Source: Nocardia sp. NBC_01503 (GTDB lineage: Bacteria; Actinomycetota; Actinomycetes; Mycobacteriales; Mycobacteriaceae). Taken from it: a stretch of DNA of 64,000 nt. Positions 53,209 through 63,044 of the stretch are shown in pieces; position 1 is the first letter of the stretch; each line of letters begins with the position of its first letter. Position numbers and translations under genes: made by a program. Under the pieces are notes generated by a model. That model worked only from the letters and a program-made list of their open reading frames with translations, was not told the DNA's origin and ran no database searches. Where the stretch lies: assembly GCF_036327755.1 (NCBI RefSeq), contig NZ_CP109596.1:2542001-2606000 (forward strand). Reading direction: 5' to 3'.

Positions 53209-56200
53209 CCGCGACCAGTTCATGCCAGTCCGCCTGTGCCCCATCTCCTATCGCCTCGGTGAAGCCCGCTTCACCGAGGCGATCTCGTGCCGCCTGCTCG
53301 ATCCTGCGCACATCCGGTTGGGAGAGATCGCGCAGCCCGCGCACTCCGGTGCTCGCCGCCAGCAGTCGCGCGGCCTGCTCATACTGATCTGCGCGCAGTG
53401 CCAGATCCGCTATGCCGACCAGGATTTGGGCGATGAGTGGTGCGTACCCCGCTGTGGCCGCCGCCTCGAAGGCCGCCGCGTGTTCGGTGCGGGCCGTGTC
53501 GAGATCGTCCGCGAGATAGCCGAGCAGATCGTGCACGATGGCATCGATCTGCGACTGATCCGTTTCGCTGCCCAAAGCCTTTGTCGCGGACGCGATCTGG
53601 CTGTGCGCCTGTTCGGCATCGCCGTTCCAGCGCGCCAGGGTGGCCTTCGCGAGGGCCAGTTCGGTCAGCGCGCTCGGCCAGGCCGCCTGCTCCGCATACC
53701 GCTGCGCTTCGGCCATGGCGGTCGTGCTCGCCGCCGAATCATCCAGCAGCCAATACAATTGGGCCTGCCGTGCGCGCAGGCGAACCAGATCCTCGATCGC
53801 GCCGACCTCGGTGACCACCGCGATCGCCTCGTCGAAATACGTGACCGCACGGGCGAATTCGCCGCGCATGGCGATTCTGTCCGCCAATTCGGTCAGCGCG
53901 AACGACACTCCCCAGCGTTCGCCGATCGCCCGGAACTCGTCCAGCGCCGTCTCGAGGTACCCGTCGGCTTCGGTGCCCGGCTGGCCGATGGTGATTCGCA
54001 TCTTGCCCAGCTGTAGCCGGGACAGCGCCCGCACCCAGGGATCGTCATCGGTGAGCAGCGGTTCGAACGCGGTCAGTATCGCGTCCGGACCCTCCAGTAG
54101 GCGTTCGAGCGCGCCGATGAATCGCAGCAGCGGGTAGCGGGCGCCGCTGGTCCGGCTGAATTGGGCCGCCTTGTGGATCCAATCCTGCAGTTGGACAGCG
54201 TCATTGCGCCCGGAGGAGAGGAAATGTACGACCATCGCGTACACCATGGCGCGGGTCTCGTCGTCCACCTCCGCCGCAGAGTCGGCGGCCGCGAGGACGA
54301 ACTCCGTGCCCTCGGCCTTATGCCCGCCGAGCCACCAGTACCAGCCCGCGGGGGCGGCGAGCCGCATGGCTCCGGCCGTATCGCCGGCGGCGAGCGCGCT
54401 CCGCATGGCGGCGGCGATATTGTCATGTTCGGCCTCGAGCAGCGTGAGCCACTTCAATTGGTCGGCGCGGCGCAGCTGCGGTTCGGCGGTATCGGCGAGT
54501 TCGGTGAAGTACGCCAGGTGCGCGCGCCGGGCCGAATCCGCTTCTCCCGCTTCGTCGAGCCGCTCCCGGGCGTACTGCTCGATGGTGGTGAGCATGCGAT
54601 AGCGCGGCCCGCTGTCACCGGTGGTGAGCAACAGCGACTTCTCGGTGAGCGCGGTCAGCAGTTCCAGCACCTCCCACTGTTCGACCGTATCGCCGACGCA
54701 AACCTGTTCGGCCGCTTCGAGACTCGCGCCACCGGAGAAGACCGCCAGGCGGCGCAGCACCGTTCGCTCGGCGTCGGTGAGCAGCTCCCAGCTCCAGTCG
54801 ACCACCGCGCGCAGGGTGCGATGCTGCGGTATCGCGGTGCGGCTGCCCCCGGTCAGCAGTCGGAAGCGATCGTCGAGGCGATCGGCGAGCTGCTCCAGGG
54901 ACATGGTGCGCAATCTGGCCGCGGCCAATTCGATGGCGAGCGGAATTCCGTCCAGCGCCCGGCAGACGCGCGCCATGGTCGGCAGCAGACTCGCGTCGGT
55001 CGCGAGCTCCTTGCGCACCGCACCGGCCCGATCGCGCAACAGTTGTACGGCCGGGGAGGATTCGATCCGGTCGGGGGCCGCGTCCGCGGCGGGCAGGGTC
55101 AGCGGGACGACCTGCCAGAGCGCCTCACCGGTGATGCCGAGCGGTTCGCGACTGGTGGCCAGGATGCGCACCCTGCGGCATTCGCCGAGCAGGCGGTGCG
55201 CGAAGGTCGCGGCCGCCTCGATGATGTGTTCGCAATTGTCCAGGATCAGCAGGGTTTCGCGTTCGCGGACCGCCGCGATGAGCCGGTCCATGGGCTCCGC
55301 GTCCGGCGCGCCACCGTGCAGCGCATCGCGCAGTCCGAGTGCTGCGAGCGCCGATTGGGCGATATCGCCGCCCGCGCCGATCGAGGCCAGCTCGACCAGC
55401 CAGGCGCCCTCGGGCAGATCCTCGAGGAGGGTCCGCGCGGTCTCCACCGCGAGCCGGGTCTTACCGGAGCCGCCCGGACCGGTCAGGGTGGTGAGCCGAT
55501 GCTCGGCGATGAGTTCGCGCACCACCGCGATATCACCGTATTTGCCCACGTAGCTGGTCAATTCGGCGCGCAGATTGGTCTTGCGGTCCTGCACCTGTAC
55601 CCCGAATTCGCCGCGCAGCAGGGCCACGTGCACGGCGGACAGCTCGGGTGAGGGGTCCGCGCCCAGTTCGTCGGCGAGCGCCTCGCGAGCCTGCTGGTAT
55701 ACGGTCAGGGCCTCATTGCTGCGGCCCGCGCCGCCGAGCGCCCGCATCAGCGCCGCGACGAGCCGCTCCCGCAGCGGATTACGGGTGACCGACTCGGTCA
55801 GTTCGGTGATCAGTTCGGTGCCGTGGCCGAGCCGGATCTCCGCCTCGTAGCGATCCTCCATCGCGGCCAGGCGCAAGCCGTCGAGCCGGGTGATCACGGC
55901 GTCGAAGCTCTCGCTGTCCTGAACTCCGATGTCCTGCATGGGCGTACCGCGCCACAGCTCGAGGGCTTCGCGCAGCAGCGGGGCCTGCTCGGCGTCGTCC
56001 CCGCCCCGGGCCTGGTCCAGGAGTTGTTCGAAGCGAACCGCATCAACGGCGCGCGGCTCCACCGCCAGCCGGTAGCCACCCGCCTGGGCCTCCAGCGAGC
56101 CGTCCGGCAGCAGTCTGCGCAGTCGCGATACCAGTGCCTGCAGCGAGTTCGCCGCGTCGGCGGGGAGTTGTTCCCCCCAGATCCAGTCGACCAGTGTCGT

Positions 56201-56338
56201 TTTCGGGACCACGCGGCCGGGTTCGAGGGCGAGGGCGACCAGCAGCGCCCGCAGCCGGGCGCCGGGTATCTCGATCGATCCGCCGTTGCCGTCACGGATT
56301 TCGAGTGGTCCAAGCATCCCGATCTGCACCCGGCCCAT
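53192..56338 (-). CDS. SARP/AfsR-type transcriptional activator with NB-ARC and TPR regions
   Basis: 1048 residues. Residues 1-95 are an OmpR-type winged helix (IGMLGPLEI, VDWIWGEQLP, LQALVSRLRRLL); about 100-250 a BTAD domain (YEAEIRLGH, PLRERLVAALMRALGG, ELGADPSPEL); about 265-520 an NB-ARC ATPase with Walker A GPGGSGKT near 287-294 and TLLILDNCEH as Walker B; the rest is helical TPR-like. Activators of this class bind tandem heptamers 11 bases apart. Both neighbouring promoters carry such repeats, so this protein probably drives the P450 and DUF4097 genes. Confidence 0.92.
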   Translation of the reverse strand: MGRVQIGMLGPLEIRDGNGGSIEIPGARLRALLVALALEPGRVVPKTTLVDWIWGEQLPADAANSLQALVSRLRRLLPDGSLEAQAGGYRLAVEPRAVDAVRFEQLLDQARGGDDAEQAPLLREALELWRGTPMQDIGVQDSESFDAVITRLDGLRLAAMEDRYEAEIRLGHGTELITELTESVTRNPLRERLVAALMRALGGAGRSNEALTVYQQAREALADELGADPSPELSAVHVALLRGEFGVQVQDRKTNLRAELTSYVGKYGDIAVVRELIAEHRLTTLTGPGGSGKTRLAVETARTLLEDLPEGAWLVELASIGAGGDIAQSALAALGLRDALHGGAPDAEPMDRLIAAVRERETLLILDNCEHIIEAAATFAHRLLGECRRVRILATSREPLGITGEALWQVVPLTLPAADAAPDRIESSPAVQLLRDRAGAVRKELATDASLLPTMARVCRALDGIPLAIELAAARLRTMSLEQLADRLDDRFRLLTGGSRTAIPQHRTLRAVVDWSWELLTDAERTVLRRLAVFSGGASLEAAEQVCVGDTVEQWEVLELLTALTEKSLLLTTGDSGPRYRMLTTIEQYARERLDEAGEADSARRAHLAYFTELADTAEPQLRRADQLKWLTLLEAEHDNIAAAMRSALAAGDTAGAMRLAAPAGWYWWLGGHKAEGTEFVLAAADSAAEVDDETRAMVYAMVVHFLSSGRNDAVQLQDWIHKAAQFSRTSGARYPLLRFIGALERLLEGPDAILTAFEPLLTDDDPWVRALSRLQLGKMRITIGQPGTEADGYLETALDEFRAIGERWGVSFALTELADRIAMRGEFARAVTYFDEAIAVVTEVGAIEDLVRLRARQAQLYWLLDDSAASTTAMAEAQRYAEQAAWPSALTELALAKATLARWNGDAEQAHSQIASATKALGSETDQSQIDAIVHDLLGYLADDLDTARTEHAAAFEAAATAGYAPLIAQILVGIADLALRADQYEQAARLLAASTGVRGLRDLSQPDVRRIEQAARDRLGEAGFTEAIGDGAQADWHELVAVTLAR

Positions 56339-56361
56339 TGTGCCGTGGGCCGATCGGCGTG

Positions 56362-56390
56362 TCAGGTCGGTGTCAGGTCGATATCAGCCG
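56362..56390 (+). promoter_or_regulatory. Three tandem 11-bp-spaced heptamers, candidate SARP box
   Basis: TCAGGTC, TCAGGTC and TCAGCCG begin at 56362, 56373 and 56384, 11 bases apart. The last begins 27 bases before the P450 ATG, as in the DUF4097 promoter. They lie in the 72-base gap between the divergent SARP and P450 starts, so the regulator may also bind next to its own promoter. Confidence 0.7.
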
Positions 56391-56410
56391 AGACGGCGAC
56401 AGTGCTCTAC

Positions 56411-57640
56411 ATGAACACTGAAACGGCTCCCATTCCGAACGGCCTGCCGATGGAGCGCAATGCGGGTCCCTTCGATCCGCCGCGCGAGATCACCGCGCTG
56501 CGCGCGGCCCGTCCGGTCAGTCCGATGCTCTTCCCCGACGGTCACCAGGGCTGGCTCGTCACCGGTTATGACGCGGCCCGAAAGCTGCTGGCCGACACCC
56601 GATTCAGCTCGCGCCTGGATGTCGAGGTCATTCATGTGCCCTTCGAGATTCCGGGTATGCCGATCGCCACCGAACCCTCCCCGCAGATTCCGGGCATGTT
56701 CATCGCCATGGATCCGCCGGACCATACCCGGCTGCGGCGCAAGCTGACCGGCGCCTTCACCCTGCGGCGCATGAAGGAGCTGCAGGATCACATCACCGAT
56801 GTGGTCGAGCGCCAGCTGGACGCGATGGCGGCGCTGACCCCGCCGGTCGATCTGGTCAAGGAGTTCGCGCTGCCGGTGCCGTCGCTGGTGATCTGTGAAC
56901 TGCTCGGCGTCCCGTACTCCGATCGCGACAGCTTCCAGGCGAACTCGGCCAAGTTCATGGTCAAGGAGCAGTCGCTGGAGGAGAAGATGGGCGCGTACAT
57001 CGCGCTCAACACCTACCTGGGCGAGCTGGTCACGAACAAGCGCGCCGCCCCCGATGAGGACATCCTCTCCGATCTGGCCCGCGATGAGGATCTGAGCATC
57101 GAGGAGCTCACCGGAATCGCCTTCCTGCTGCTGCTCGCGGGGCATGAGACCACCGCGAACATGTTGTCGCTGGGCACCTTCGCGCTGCTGGAGCATCCGG
57201 ACCAGGCGGCCGCGCTGCGCGCCGATCCGGAGCTGTACCACGATGCCGTCGATGAGCTGCTGCGGTATCTGTCGGTCGCCGATATCTTCTATCGCTTCGC
57301 CACCGAGGACATCGAGCTCGGCGGGGAGATCATCCCCAAGGGCGCGACGGTCGTGGTCTCGCTGCTGGCCGCCAATCGCGATCCGGAGCGTTTCGAGAAT
57401 CCGGACACCCTCGATGTCATGCGGCAGGCCCGCGGTCACCTGGCCTTCGGTCACGCCGTGCACCTGTGCCTGGGGCAGCAACTGGGTCGCCTGGAGATGC
57501 GGGCCGGGTTCGCCGGACTGCTGCGCCGCTTCCCGACGCTCGCGCTCGCGGTCCCCGCTTCGGAGGTTCCGCTGCGGACCGACATGAATATCTACGGCGT
57601 CCACGCGCTGCCCGTGACCTGGACGGATACCGCCGAGTAG
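56411..57640 (+). CDS. Cytochrome P450 (CYP105/107-like)
   Basis: 409 residues, soluble actinobacterial class. I helix LLLAGHETTAN near 240-250, ExxR in DELLRYLS, heme loop FGHAVHLCLG with Cys353. The fourth-position Gly of the usual F-G-x-G-x-H is Ala. No redox partner nearby. Leader lacks a ribosome binding site. Probably controlled by the divergent SARP gene, as P450s in secondary metabolism often are, but no biosynthetic cluster surrounds it. Confidence 0.9.
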   Translation: MNTETAPIPNGLPMERNAGPFDPPREITALRAARPVSPMLFPDGHQGWLVTGYDAARKLLADTRFSSRLDVEVIHVPFEIPGMPIATEPSPQIPGMFIAMDPPDHTRLRRKLTGAFTLRRMKELQDHITDVVERQLDAMAALTPPVDLVKEFALPVPSLVICELLGVPYSDRDSFQANSAKFMVKEQSLEEKMGAYIALNTYLGELVTNKRAAPDEDILSDLARDEDLSIEELTGIAFLLLLAGHETTANMLSLGTFALLEHPDQAAALRADPELYHDAVDELLRYLSVADIFYRFATEDIELGGEIIPKGATVVVSLLAANRDPERFENPDTLDVMRQARGHLAFGHAVHLCLGQQLGRLEMRAGFAGLLRRFPTLALAVPASEVPLRTDMNIYGVHALPVTWTDTAE

Positions 57641-57718
57641 GCCCGTTCGCCGGGGGCGAACAACACATGCGGAATTAGTCGCCGGGGTCGATAGTTGACT
57701 GGGTAGCGCTCAACCTGA

Positions 57719-57739
57719 GTTGAGTAGGAGACGCTCAAT
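57719..57739 (+). promoter_or_regulatory. HAIR-like HspR operator before lon
   Basis: TTGAGT-N7-GCTCAA fits the HspR-associated inverted repeat CTTGAGT-N7-ACTCAAG at 11 of 14 fixed positions. It lies about 40 bases before the lon start, with TTGACA (57741-57746) just behind it. Lon belongs to the HspR regulon in Streptomyces. Confidence 0.55.
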
Positions 57740-57775
57740 CTTGACAGTGCTTATCTGAAAGATGAGGTAGATGTC

Positions 57776-60223
57776 GTGACCAACCCACAGAACCTGCCGG
57801 TCCTATTCCTGACCGATCCGATCGTGCTCCCCGGCATGATCGTGCCGATCGAGCTGGACGAGTCCGCACAGGCCGCAATCGATGCCGCCCGGGCGGGCAA
57901 GGTCAACCAGGTGTTGGTCGCGCCTCGCCTGGATGAGGGCTACGCCAGCTACGGCGTGGTCGCCACCATCGAACAGGTCGGCCGGATGCGCGGTGGCGCC
58001 CCGGCTGCGGTGCTCAAGGCCGAGGGCCGCGCCAAGATCGGACACGGTGTGACCGGTCCCGGCGCGGCGCTCTGGGTCGAAGCCGAGCCGGTCGAGGTCC
58101 CCGAATCCGACGGCCGCACCAAAGACCTTGCCGCCGAATACAAGAAGCTCGTCGTGGCCGTACTGCAGCGCCGTGAGGCGTGGCAGGTCATCGACGCCGT
58201 CAATCAGCTGAACGATCCCTCCGCCATCGCGGACGTCGCCGGTTGGGCTCCCTACCTGAGCCACGACCAGAAGCGCGAACTGCTCGAAACCCTGGACGCC
58301 ACCACCCGATTGACCAAGTTGATCGAGTGGACCAAGCAGCACATCGCCGAGACCGAGGTCAACGAGAAGATCAGCGAGGAGGTGCGCGAGGGCGTCGAGA
58401 AGTCGCAGCGCGAATTCCTGCTGCGCCAGCAGCTCAACGCGATTCGCAAGGAGCTCGGCGAGGGCGAGCCCGACGGTGCGGACGACTACCGCACCCGGGT
58501 CGAGACCGCCGATCTGCCGGAGAACATTCGTGAGGCCGCGCTGCGCGAGGTCGATCGCCTGGAGCGTTCCAGCGATCAGAGTCCGGAATCCGGTTGGATC
58601 CGCACCTGGCTGGACACCGTCCTGGAGCTGCCGTTCAGCGTGAAAACCGCTGACAGCACCGATGTCTCGGCCGCCCGCGCGGTACTGGACGCCGATCACC
58701 ACGGGCTGGACGAGGTGAAGGACCGCATGGTCGAGTACCTGGCGGTGCGTGCCCGCCGGGCCGCGCGCGGTCTGGAGGTCGTCGGCGGTCGTGGTTCGGG
58801 CGCGGTGCTGGTGCTGGTGGGTCCGCCCGGCGTGGGTAAGACCTCCCTGGGCGAGTCCGTGGCACGGGCGCTGGGCCGCAAGTTCGTTCGCGTCGCCCTG
58901 GGCGGCGTGCGTGACGAGGCCGAGATCCGTGGTCACCGGCGCACCTATGTGGGCGCACTGCCCGGTCGCATCGTGCGCGCCATGAAGGAGGCGGGGTCGA
59001 TGAATCCCGTTGTCCTGCTGGACGAGATCGACAAGGTCGGCTCCGACTTCCGCGGTGATCCGGCGGCGGCGCTGCTCGAGGTCCTGGACCCCGCGCAGAA
59101 CCACACCTTCCGCGATCACTACCTGGATCTGGATCTGGACCTGTCCGATGTGCTGTTCATCGCGACCGCGAATGTCATGGACACCATTCCCGGCCCGCTG
59201 CTGGACCGCATGGAACTGATCACCGTGGACGGTTACACCGAGGATGACAAGGTCGCCATCGCCCGTGACTTCCTGATCCCGCGTCAGCTCGAGCGCAACG
59301 CGCTCACCGCCGACGAGGTGCAGGTCAGTGCCGAGGCGCTGCGCGAGATCGCCGCCAACTACACCCGGGAGGCCGGTGTCCGCCAGATGGAGCGCCTGAT
59401 CGCCAAGGCGCTGCGCAAGGCGGCGACCAAACTCTCGGAGTCGACGGACGTGAGCGACGCCGAAAGCATCATCACCTCGGGCGAGTTCGTGCCGGACAGC
59501 CCGGCGGAGCTGGGCTACGAGCCCGAGTTGGGCTACGAAAAGGCGTCCGGCCCGGAGCGTCTGGTAATCGGACTGGGTGATCTGAAGGACTACCTGGGCC
59601 GTCCGCGCTTCACCCCCGACGGGGTGGAACGCACCGCGGTCCCCGGTGTGGCAACGGGTTTGGCGGTGACCGGCGCCGGTGGCGATGTCCTCTACATCGA
59701 GGCCAACGCCGCCGAGGGCGACCGCTCCCTGACCCTCACCGGTCAGCTGGGTGACGTCATGAAGGAGTCGGCGCAGATCGCCCTCACCTACGTGCGCTCA
59801 CACCTGGAGGAGATCGGTATCGAACCGAAGGTCCTCGACCGCAATATCCACATCCACTTCCCGGCAGGCGCGGTCCCCAAGGACGGCCCGTCGGCGGGCG
59901 TCACCATGGTCACCGCCCTGGTGTCCCTGGCCCTGGACCGTCAGGTCCGAGCGGATGTCGGTATGACCGGCGAGGTCACCCTCAACGGCCGAGTCCTGCC
60001 CATCGGCGGCGTCAAGCAGAAGCTGCTGGCCGCCCAGCGCGCGGGCCTGAAGACCGTCTTCATCCCCGCCCGCAATGAACCGGACCTCGACGAAGTCCCC
60101 GCCGAAGTCCTCGCCGCCCTGGATGTCCGCCCCGTCGCCGACGTGGCGGAGATCCTCGCCTACGCCATCGAACCGGTCATCGAACCGGCCCTCGACGGCC
60201 GCCCCCTGAGCGCCACCGCCTAG
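57776..60223 (+). CDS. lon: ATP-dependent protease Lon
   Basis: 815 residues. N-terminal substrate domain ([20 protein letters not shown]), AAA module with [13 protein letters not shown] near 349, Walker [12 protein letters not shown], and protease domain with catalytic Ser706 in KDGPSAG and Lys747 in GGVKQKLL. Degrades misfolded and regulatory proteins. GTG start with GAGGT upstream. M. tuberculosis lacks Lon, so its presence helps to separate this genome from that species. Confidence 0.96.
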   Translation: MTNPQNLPVLFLTDPIVLPGMIVPIELDESAQAAIDAARAGKVNQVLVAPRLDEGYASYGVVATIEQVGRMRGGAPAAVLKAEGRAKIGHGVTGPGAALWVEAEPVEVPESDGRTKDLAAEYKKLVVAVLQRREAWQVIDAVNQLNDPSAIADVAGWAPYLSHDQKRELLETLDATTRLTKLIEWTKQHIAETEVNEKISEEVREGVEKSQREFLLRQQLNAIRKELGEGEPDGADDYRTRVETADLPENIREAALREVDRLERSSDQSPESGWIRTWLDTVLELPFSVKTADSTDVSAARAVLDADHHGLDEVKDRMVEYLAVRARRAARGLEVVGGRGSGAVLVLVGPPGVGKTSLGESVARALGRKFVRVALGGVRDEAEIRGHRRTYVGALPGRIVRAMKEAGSMNPVVLLDEIDKVGSDFRGDPAAALLEVLDPAQNHTFRDHYLDLDLDLSDVLFIATANVMDTIPGPLLDRMELITVDGYTEDDKVAIARDFLIPRQLERNALTADEVQVSAEALREIAANYTREAGVRQMERLIAKALRKAATKLSESTDVSDAESIITSGEFVPDSPAELGYEPELGYEKASGPERLVIGLGDLKDYLGRPRFTPDGVERTAVPGVATGLAVTGAGGDVLYIEANAAEGDRSLTLTGQLGDVMKESAQIALTYVRSHLEEIGIEPKVLDRNIHIHFPAGAVPKDGPSAGVTMVTALVSLALDRQVRADVGMTGEVTLNGRVLPIGGVKQKLLAAQRAGLKTVFIPARNEPDLDEVPAEVLAALDVRPVADVAEILAYAIEPVIEPALDGRPLSATA

Positions 60224-60243
60224 CCAGCAGGCGCTCCCCATGA

Positions 60244-60276
60244 GGAGCCGTGCGTGCGTCCCACACGCACGGCTCC
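60244..60276 (+). terminator. Terminator of lon
   Basis: GGAGCCGTGCGTG pairs perfectly over 13 bases with CACGCACGGCTCC around a seven-base loop, 20 bases after the lon stop. Confidence 0.8.
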
Positions 60277-60301
60277 TTCGTGTCAACTACCCAGATGCGC
60301 G

Positions 60302-60317
60302 TGTTTCACATGAAACC
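60302..60317. other. parS-like palindrome (one central mismatch)
   Basis: TGTTTCACATGAAACC differs at two positions from TGTTTCACGTGAAACA, the ParB-binding site, and only at one within the 14-base core GTTTCACGTGAAAC. It lies between lon and the EEP-family gene. The pcnA-mviN block in this window is near oriC in mycobacteria, which makes a parS site plausible, but the mismatch is in the centre. Confidence 0.4.
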
Positions 60318-60352
60318 TCTGAAACCCGCGCGGTTCGTTCCTGTCTCGTAAC

Positions 60353-61066
60353 GTGTGCCGCGTGATCACTGTTGCCACTTGGAATGTCCTGCATCGGGTG
60401 CATGCCGACAACTGGGACAGCTCGTTCGCTGGGCGCTGGCCGGAGGACAAGGTGCGGATCGAAGGGGTCACCTCGGTGGTGGCAGGGAGATCCGAGCAGG
60501 TCATCGCATTGCAGGAGGTCAGCGGTGATCAATTGGCGAGCCTACGGGAAGCGTTGCCCGGTAGGGAGTTTCATGTGCTGCGGTATCCGCGGGTGCCACG
60601 GCCGCGACGGGTCGCCTCGATGCTCCAGGACCGGACCGAACATCTCGTTCTGATCGTGGCTGGGGCCGGGCGGAATTTCGCCGCCGGGGCGTTCGCGAGC
60701 GATCCCGGGAAGGGCTATCTCGCCGTGCTGGTGGACGGTGTGCTCATAGTCGCCACGCACGTGACCGGCGACGATCGGCGCGGCGGGCAGTTCGCCCGGC
60801 TGGCGGAACTCACTGCGGGCGGACCGGTGGTGCTGCTCGGCGACTTCAACGCGCCCGCCGCCGAAGTCGTCGCGGCACTGGGCACGCACTACACCGTCGC
60901 CGAATTGCCGGTGGATGCCATCGCGACTCGCCCGCGCGGCTCCGACGCGGAGAAGTCCCAGTTCATCGACCATGTTGTGACGCGCGGAATCACCGCACGA
61001 GACACAGCGGTCGAGGATGTGGCCGGGGTGTCCGACCACAACCTCGTGCGCGCGACGATCGGCTAG
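60353..61066 (+). CDS. Endonuclease/exonuclease/phosphatase family protein
   Basis: 237 residues. EEP motifs in order: TVATWNVLH, ALQEVSGD, GDFNAPA and the C-terminal VSDHNLVRA, giving the metal ligands and the general base His. No signal peptide, so cytoplasmic. Substrate, nucleic acid or phosphoester, is not determinable. A GTG three codons downstream is an alternative start. Stop overlaps the convergent reductase gene by four bases. Confidence 0.82.
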   Translation: MCRVITVATWNVLHRVHADNWDSSFAGRWPEDKVRIEGVTSVVAGRSEQVIALQEVSGDQLASLREALPGREFHVLRYPRVPRPRRVASMLQDRTEHLVLIVAGAGRNFAAGAFASDPGKGYLAVLVDGVLIVATHVTGDDRRGGQFARLAELTAGGPVVLLGDFNAPAAEVVAALGTHYTVAELPVDAIATRPRGSDAEKSQFIDHVVTRGITARDTAVEDVAGVSDHNLVRATIG

Positions 61067-62055
61067 AACTCCCCGGCCACGGCGAGCACGGTGCGGCCGG
61101 AGTGGGTGCCCTCCAGGATGGAGTGCAGTACCGCTTCGGCCTCGGTGATCGGGGCGTAGTTCTCCAGCAGGGACAGGTGCCGGGGTTTCAGGTCTTTGGC
61201 GAGGCGTGCCCACAGTTCGCGGCGGGCCTCGATGGGGAAGTGCGCGGAGTCGATGCCGAGCAGGGAGACGCCGCGCAGGATGAACGGCATGACGGTGGTG
61301 GGTAGGTCGGTGCCGCCGGTGAGGCCGGAAACCGCCACGGCGCCACCGTATTTGATGGTGGACAGGATGTGGGCCAGGGAGGCGCCGCCGACACTGTCGA
61401 CCGCCGCGGCCCATTGCGCCTTGCCGAGAGGGCGGAGTTTCTCGCCCTCGCCGGGCAGTCGGCCGATGACGCTCGACGCGCCGAGCGCGGTGAGAAGTTC
61501 GGTGGCGCCGAGCTTTCCGGTGGAGGCGATCACCTCGAAACCCAAGCCGGCCAGGATATCGACGGCGACACTGCCGACGCCGCCGGTAGCGCCGGAGACC
61601 AACACCGGACCGGAGTCGGGGGTGATGCGATTGTCCAGCAGGGCCTGCACGCTCATGGCGGCGGTGAATCCGGCGGTGCCCAGGGCGGCCGCCTCGCGCG
61701 GGGTGAGGCCGTCGAGTTTCACGACCCAGTCGGCGGGGACCCGGGCGTACTCGGCGAAGCCGCCATTGTGGGCGACGCCGATATCGTAGCCGTGCGCGAC
61801 GACGAGCTCGCCGGGCGCGAAATCCGCACTCTCCGAGGCGAATACCTCGCCGGTGATATCGATACCCGGGATGATCGGATAGTCGCGCACCACACCGCCA
61901 CCCGGAGTGATGGCGAGTCCGTCCTTGTAGTTGGCGCTCGTGAAGTGCACCTTGATCGTCACATCGCCCGCGCCGAGGAAGTCGTCACCGACCGTCTCGC
62001 GCCGGAGTGCGATCCCGCTGTCCGTCTTGCGTGCCACCATCGCCTGGAACTCCAT
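61063..62055 (-). CDS. acuI: AcuI/YhdH-type quinone oxidoreductase (acrylyl-CoA reductase family)
   Basis: 330 residues. Zinc-independent MDR fold: FTSANYKDGLAITPGGGVVR, PGIDITGEV and VLVSGATGGVGSVAVDIL, with the final HSGRTVLA, are characteristic of YhdH/AcuI, which reduces acrylyl-CoA with NADPH. The name is by family; the actual substrate may differ. Confidence 0.85.
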   Translation of the reverse strand: MEFQAMVARKTDSGIALRRETVGDDFLGAGDVTIKVHFTSANYKDGLAITPGGGVVRDYPIIPGIDITGEVFASESADFAPGELVVAHGYDIGVAHNGGFAEYARVPADWVVKLDGLTPREAAALGTAGFTAAMSVQALLDNRITPDSGPVLVSGATGGVGSVAVDILAGLGFEVIASTGKLGATELLTALGASSVIGRLPGEGEKLRPLGKAQWAAAVDSVGGASLAHILSTIKYGGAVAVSGLTGGTDLPTTVMPFILRGVSLLGIDSAHFPIEARRELWARLAKDLKPRHLSLLENYAPITEAEAVLHSILEGTHSGRTVLAVAGEF

Positions 62056-62196
62056 GCCCTGAGCATAGGACTCCGACGCTGGTCAGGGCAGGTTCCCGAT
62101 GGAATCGGTGACTTTACCTCGCGCGTAATCGCTTTCGTTCCCGCGGCACGGCATCGTTGTCCTCAGCACAGCGAAAGACAAAGGAGCGCAGCCGAT

Positions 62197-63015
62197 ATGC
62201 CTTACTTCCAGACCGCCGACGGCACCACCCTCGCCTACGAAGAGTACGGAACCGGCGCCCCGCTGGTGTTCATCGCGGGCTGGTCGCTGCACGCGGATAT
62301 GTGGGAATACCAGCTGCACTACTTCGTGGAGCGTGGCTACCGCTGCATTCTGCTGGATCGGCGCGGCCACGGTCGTTCGGATCGCCCGGCCATCGGGTAC
62401 GACGTGAACACCCGCGCCGACGATATCGCCGCCCTGATCGAGCACCTGGATCTGAACGACTTCACCATGGTGGCGCATTCGGCGGGCGGTGCGGAGGTGG
62501 TGCGCTATCTGGCCCGGCACGGTCAGGAGCGAGTGAATCGGATCGCACTGCTGGCCCCGGCCATTCCGTTCATGTTGCGGACCGAGGACAATCCGATCGG
62601 CGCGCCCAAGGAAGCCTTCGAAGCCTCTGCGGCGCAGTTGAAGTCGGATCGTCCGCAGTGGTTCGCCGAGCGCGCCCAGGGCTACTTCGCGACACATCTG
62701 CGCCGGGGCATCTCGCAGGCGGTCATCGATACGGAGATTCAGCGCTGCCTGTCGGCGTCGCCGTACGCGACGATCGCGGTGCAGCGGGACCTGTTCCACT
62801 CCGACCACCGTCCGGACGTGGCCGCGGTAACCGTCCCGTTCCTGCTGCTGCACGGCCTGGTCGATCAGTCGATTCCGATCGAGATCAGCAGCCGTCAGGC
62901 CGTGCGGCTCGCGCCGCACGCGGTATTGAAGGAGTACTGGGATGCCGGGCACGGGCTGTACATCACCCATGCCGCCGAGGTGAACACGGAAATCCTGGAG
63001 TTCCTGAAGAGCTGA
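62197..63015 (+). CDS. Alpha/beta hydrolase (non-heme chloroperoxidase-like)
   Basis: 272 residues. Motifs: FIAGWSLHADMW oxyanion region, LDRRGHGRSDRP, nucleophile elbow AHSAGGAEV with Ser, VPFLLLHGLVDQSIP with Asp, and AGHGLYITH with His. Close in pattern to arylesterase/chloroperoxidase-like hydrolases. AAAGGAG lies before the ATG. Convergent with the enoyl-CoA hydratase gene. Confidence 0.87.
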   Translation: MPYFQTADGTTLAYEEYGTGAPLVFIAGWSLHADMWEYQLHYFVERGYRCILLDRRGHGRSDRPAIGYDVNTRADDIAALIEHLDLNDFTMVAHSAGGAEVVRYLARHGQERVNRIALLAPAIPFMLRTEDNPIGAPKEAFEASAAQLKSDRPQWFAERAQGYFATHLRRGISQAVIDTEIQRCLSASPYATIAVQRDLFHSDHRPDVAAVTVPFLLLHGLVDQSIPIEISSRQAVRLAPHAVLKEYWDAGHGLYITHAAEVNTEILEFLKS

Positions 63016-63044
63016 CCGGCTCCCGCGTTCCCCGGCGGCGCGCC

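Noticed and set aside
57741..57746. TTGACA as the lon -35 element
   Set aside because: No convincing -10 hexamer lies 16-18 bases further on; left as a note only.
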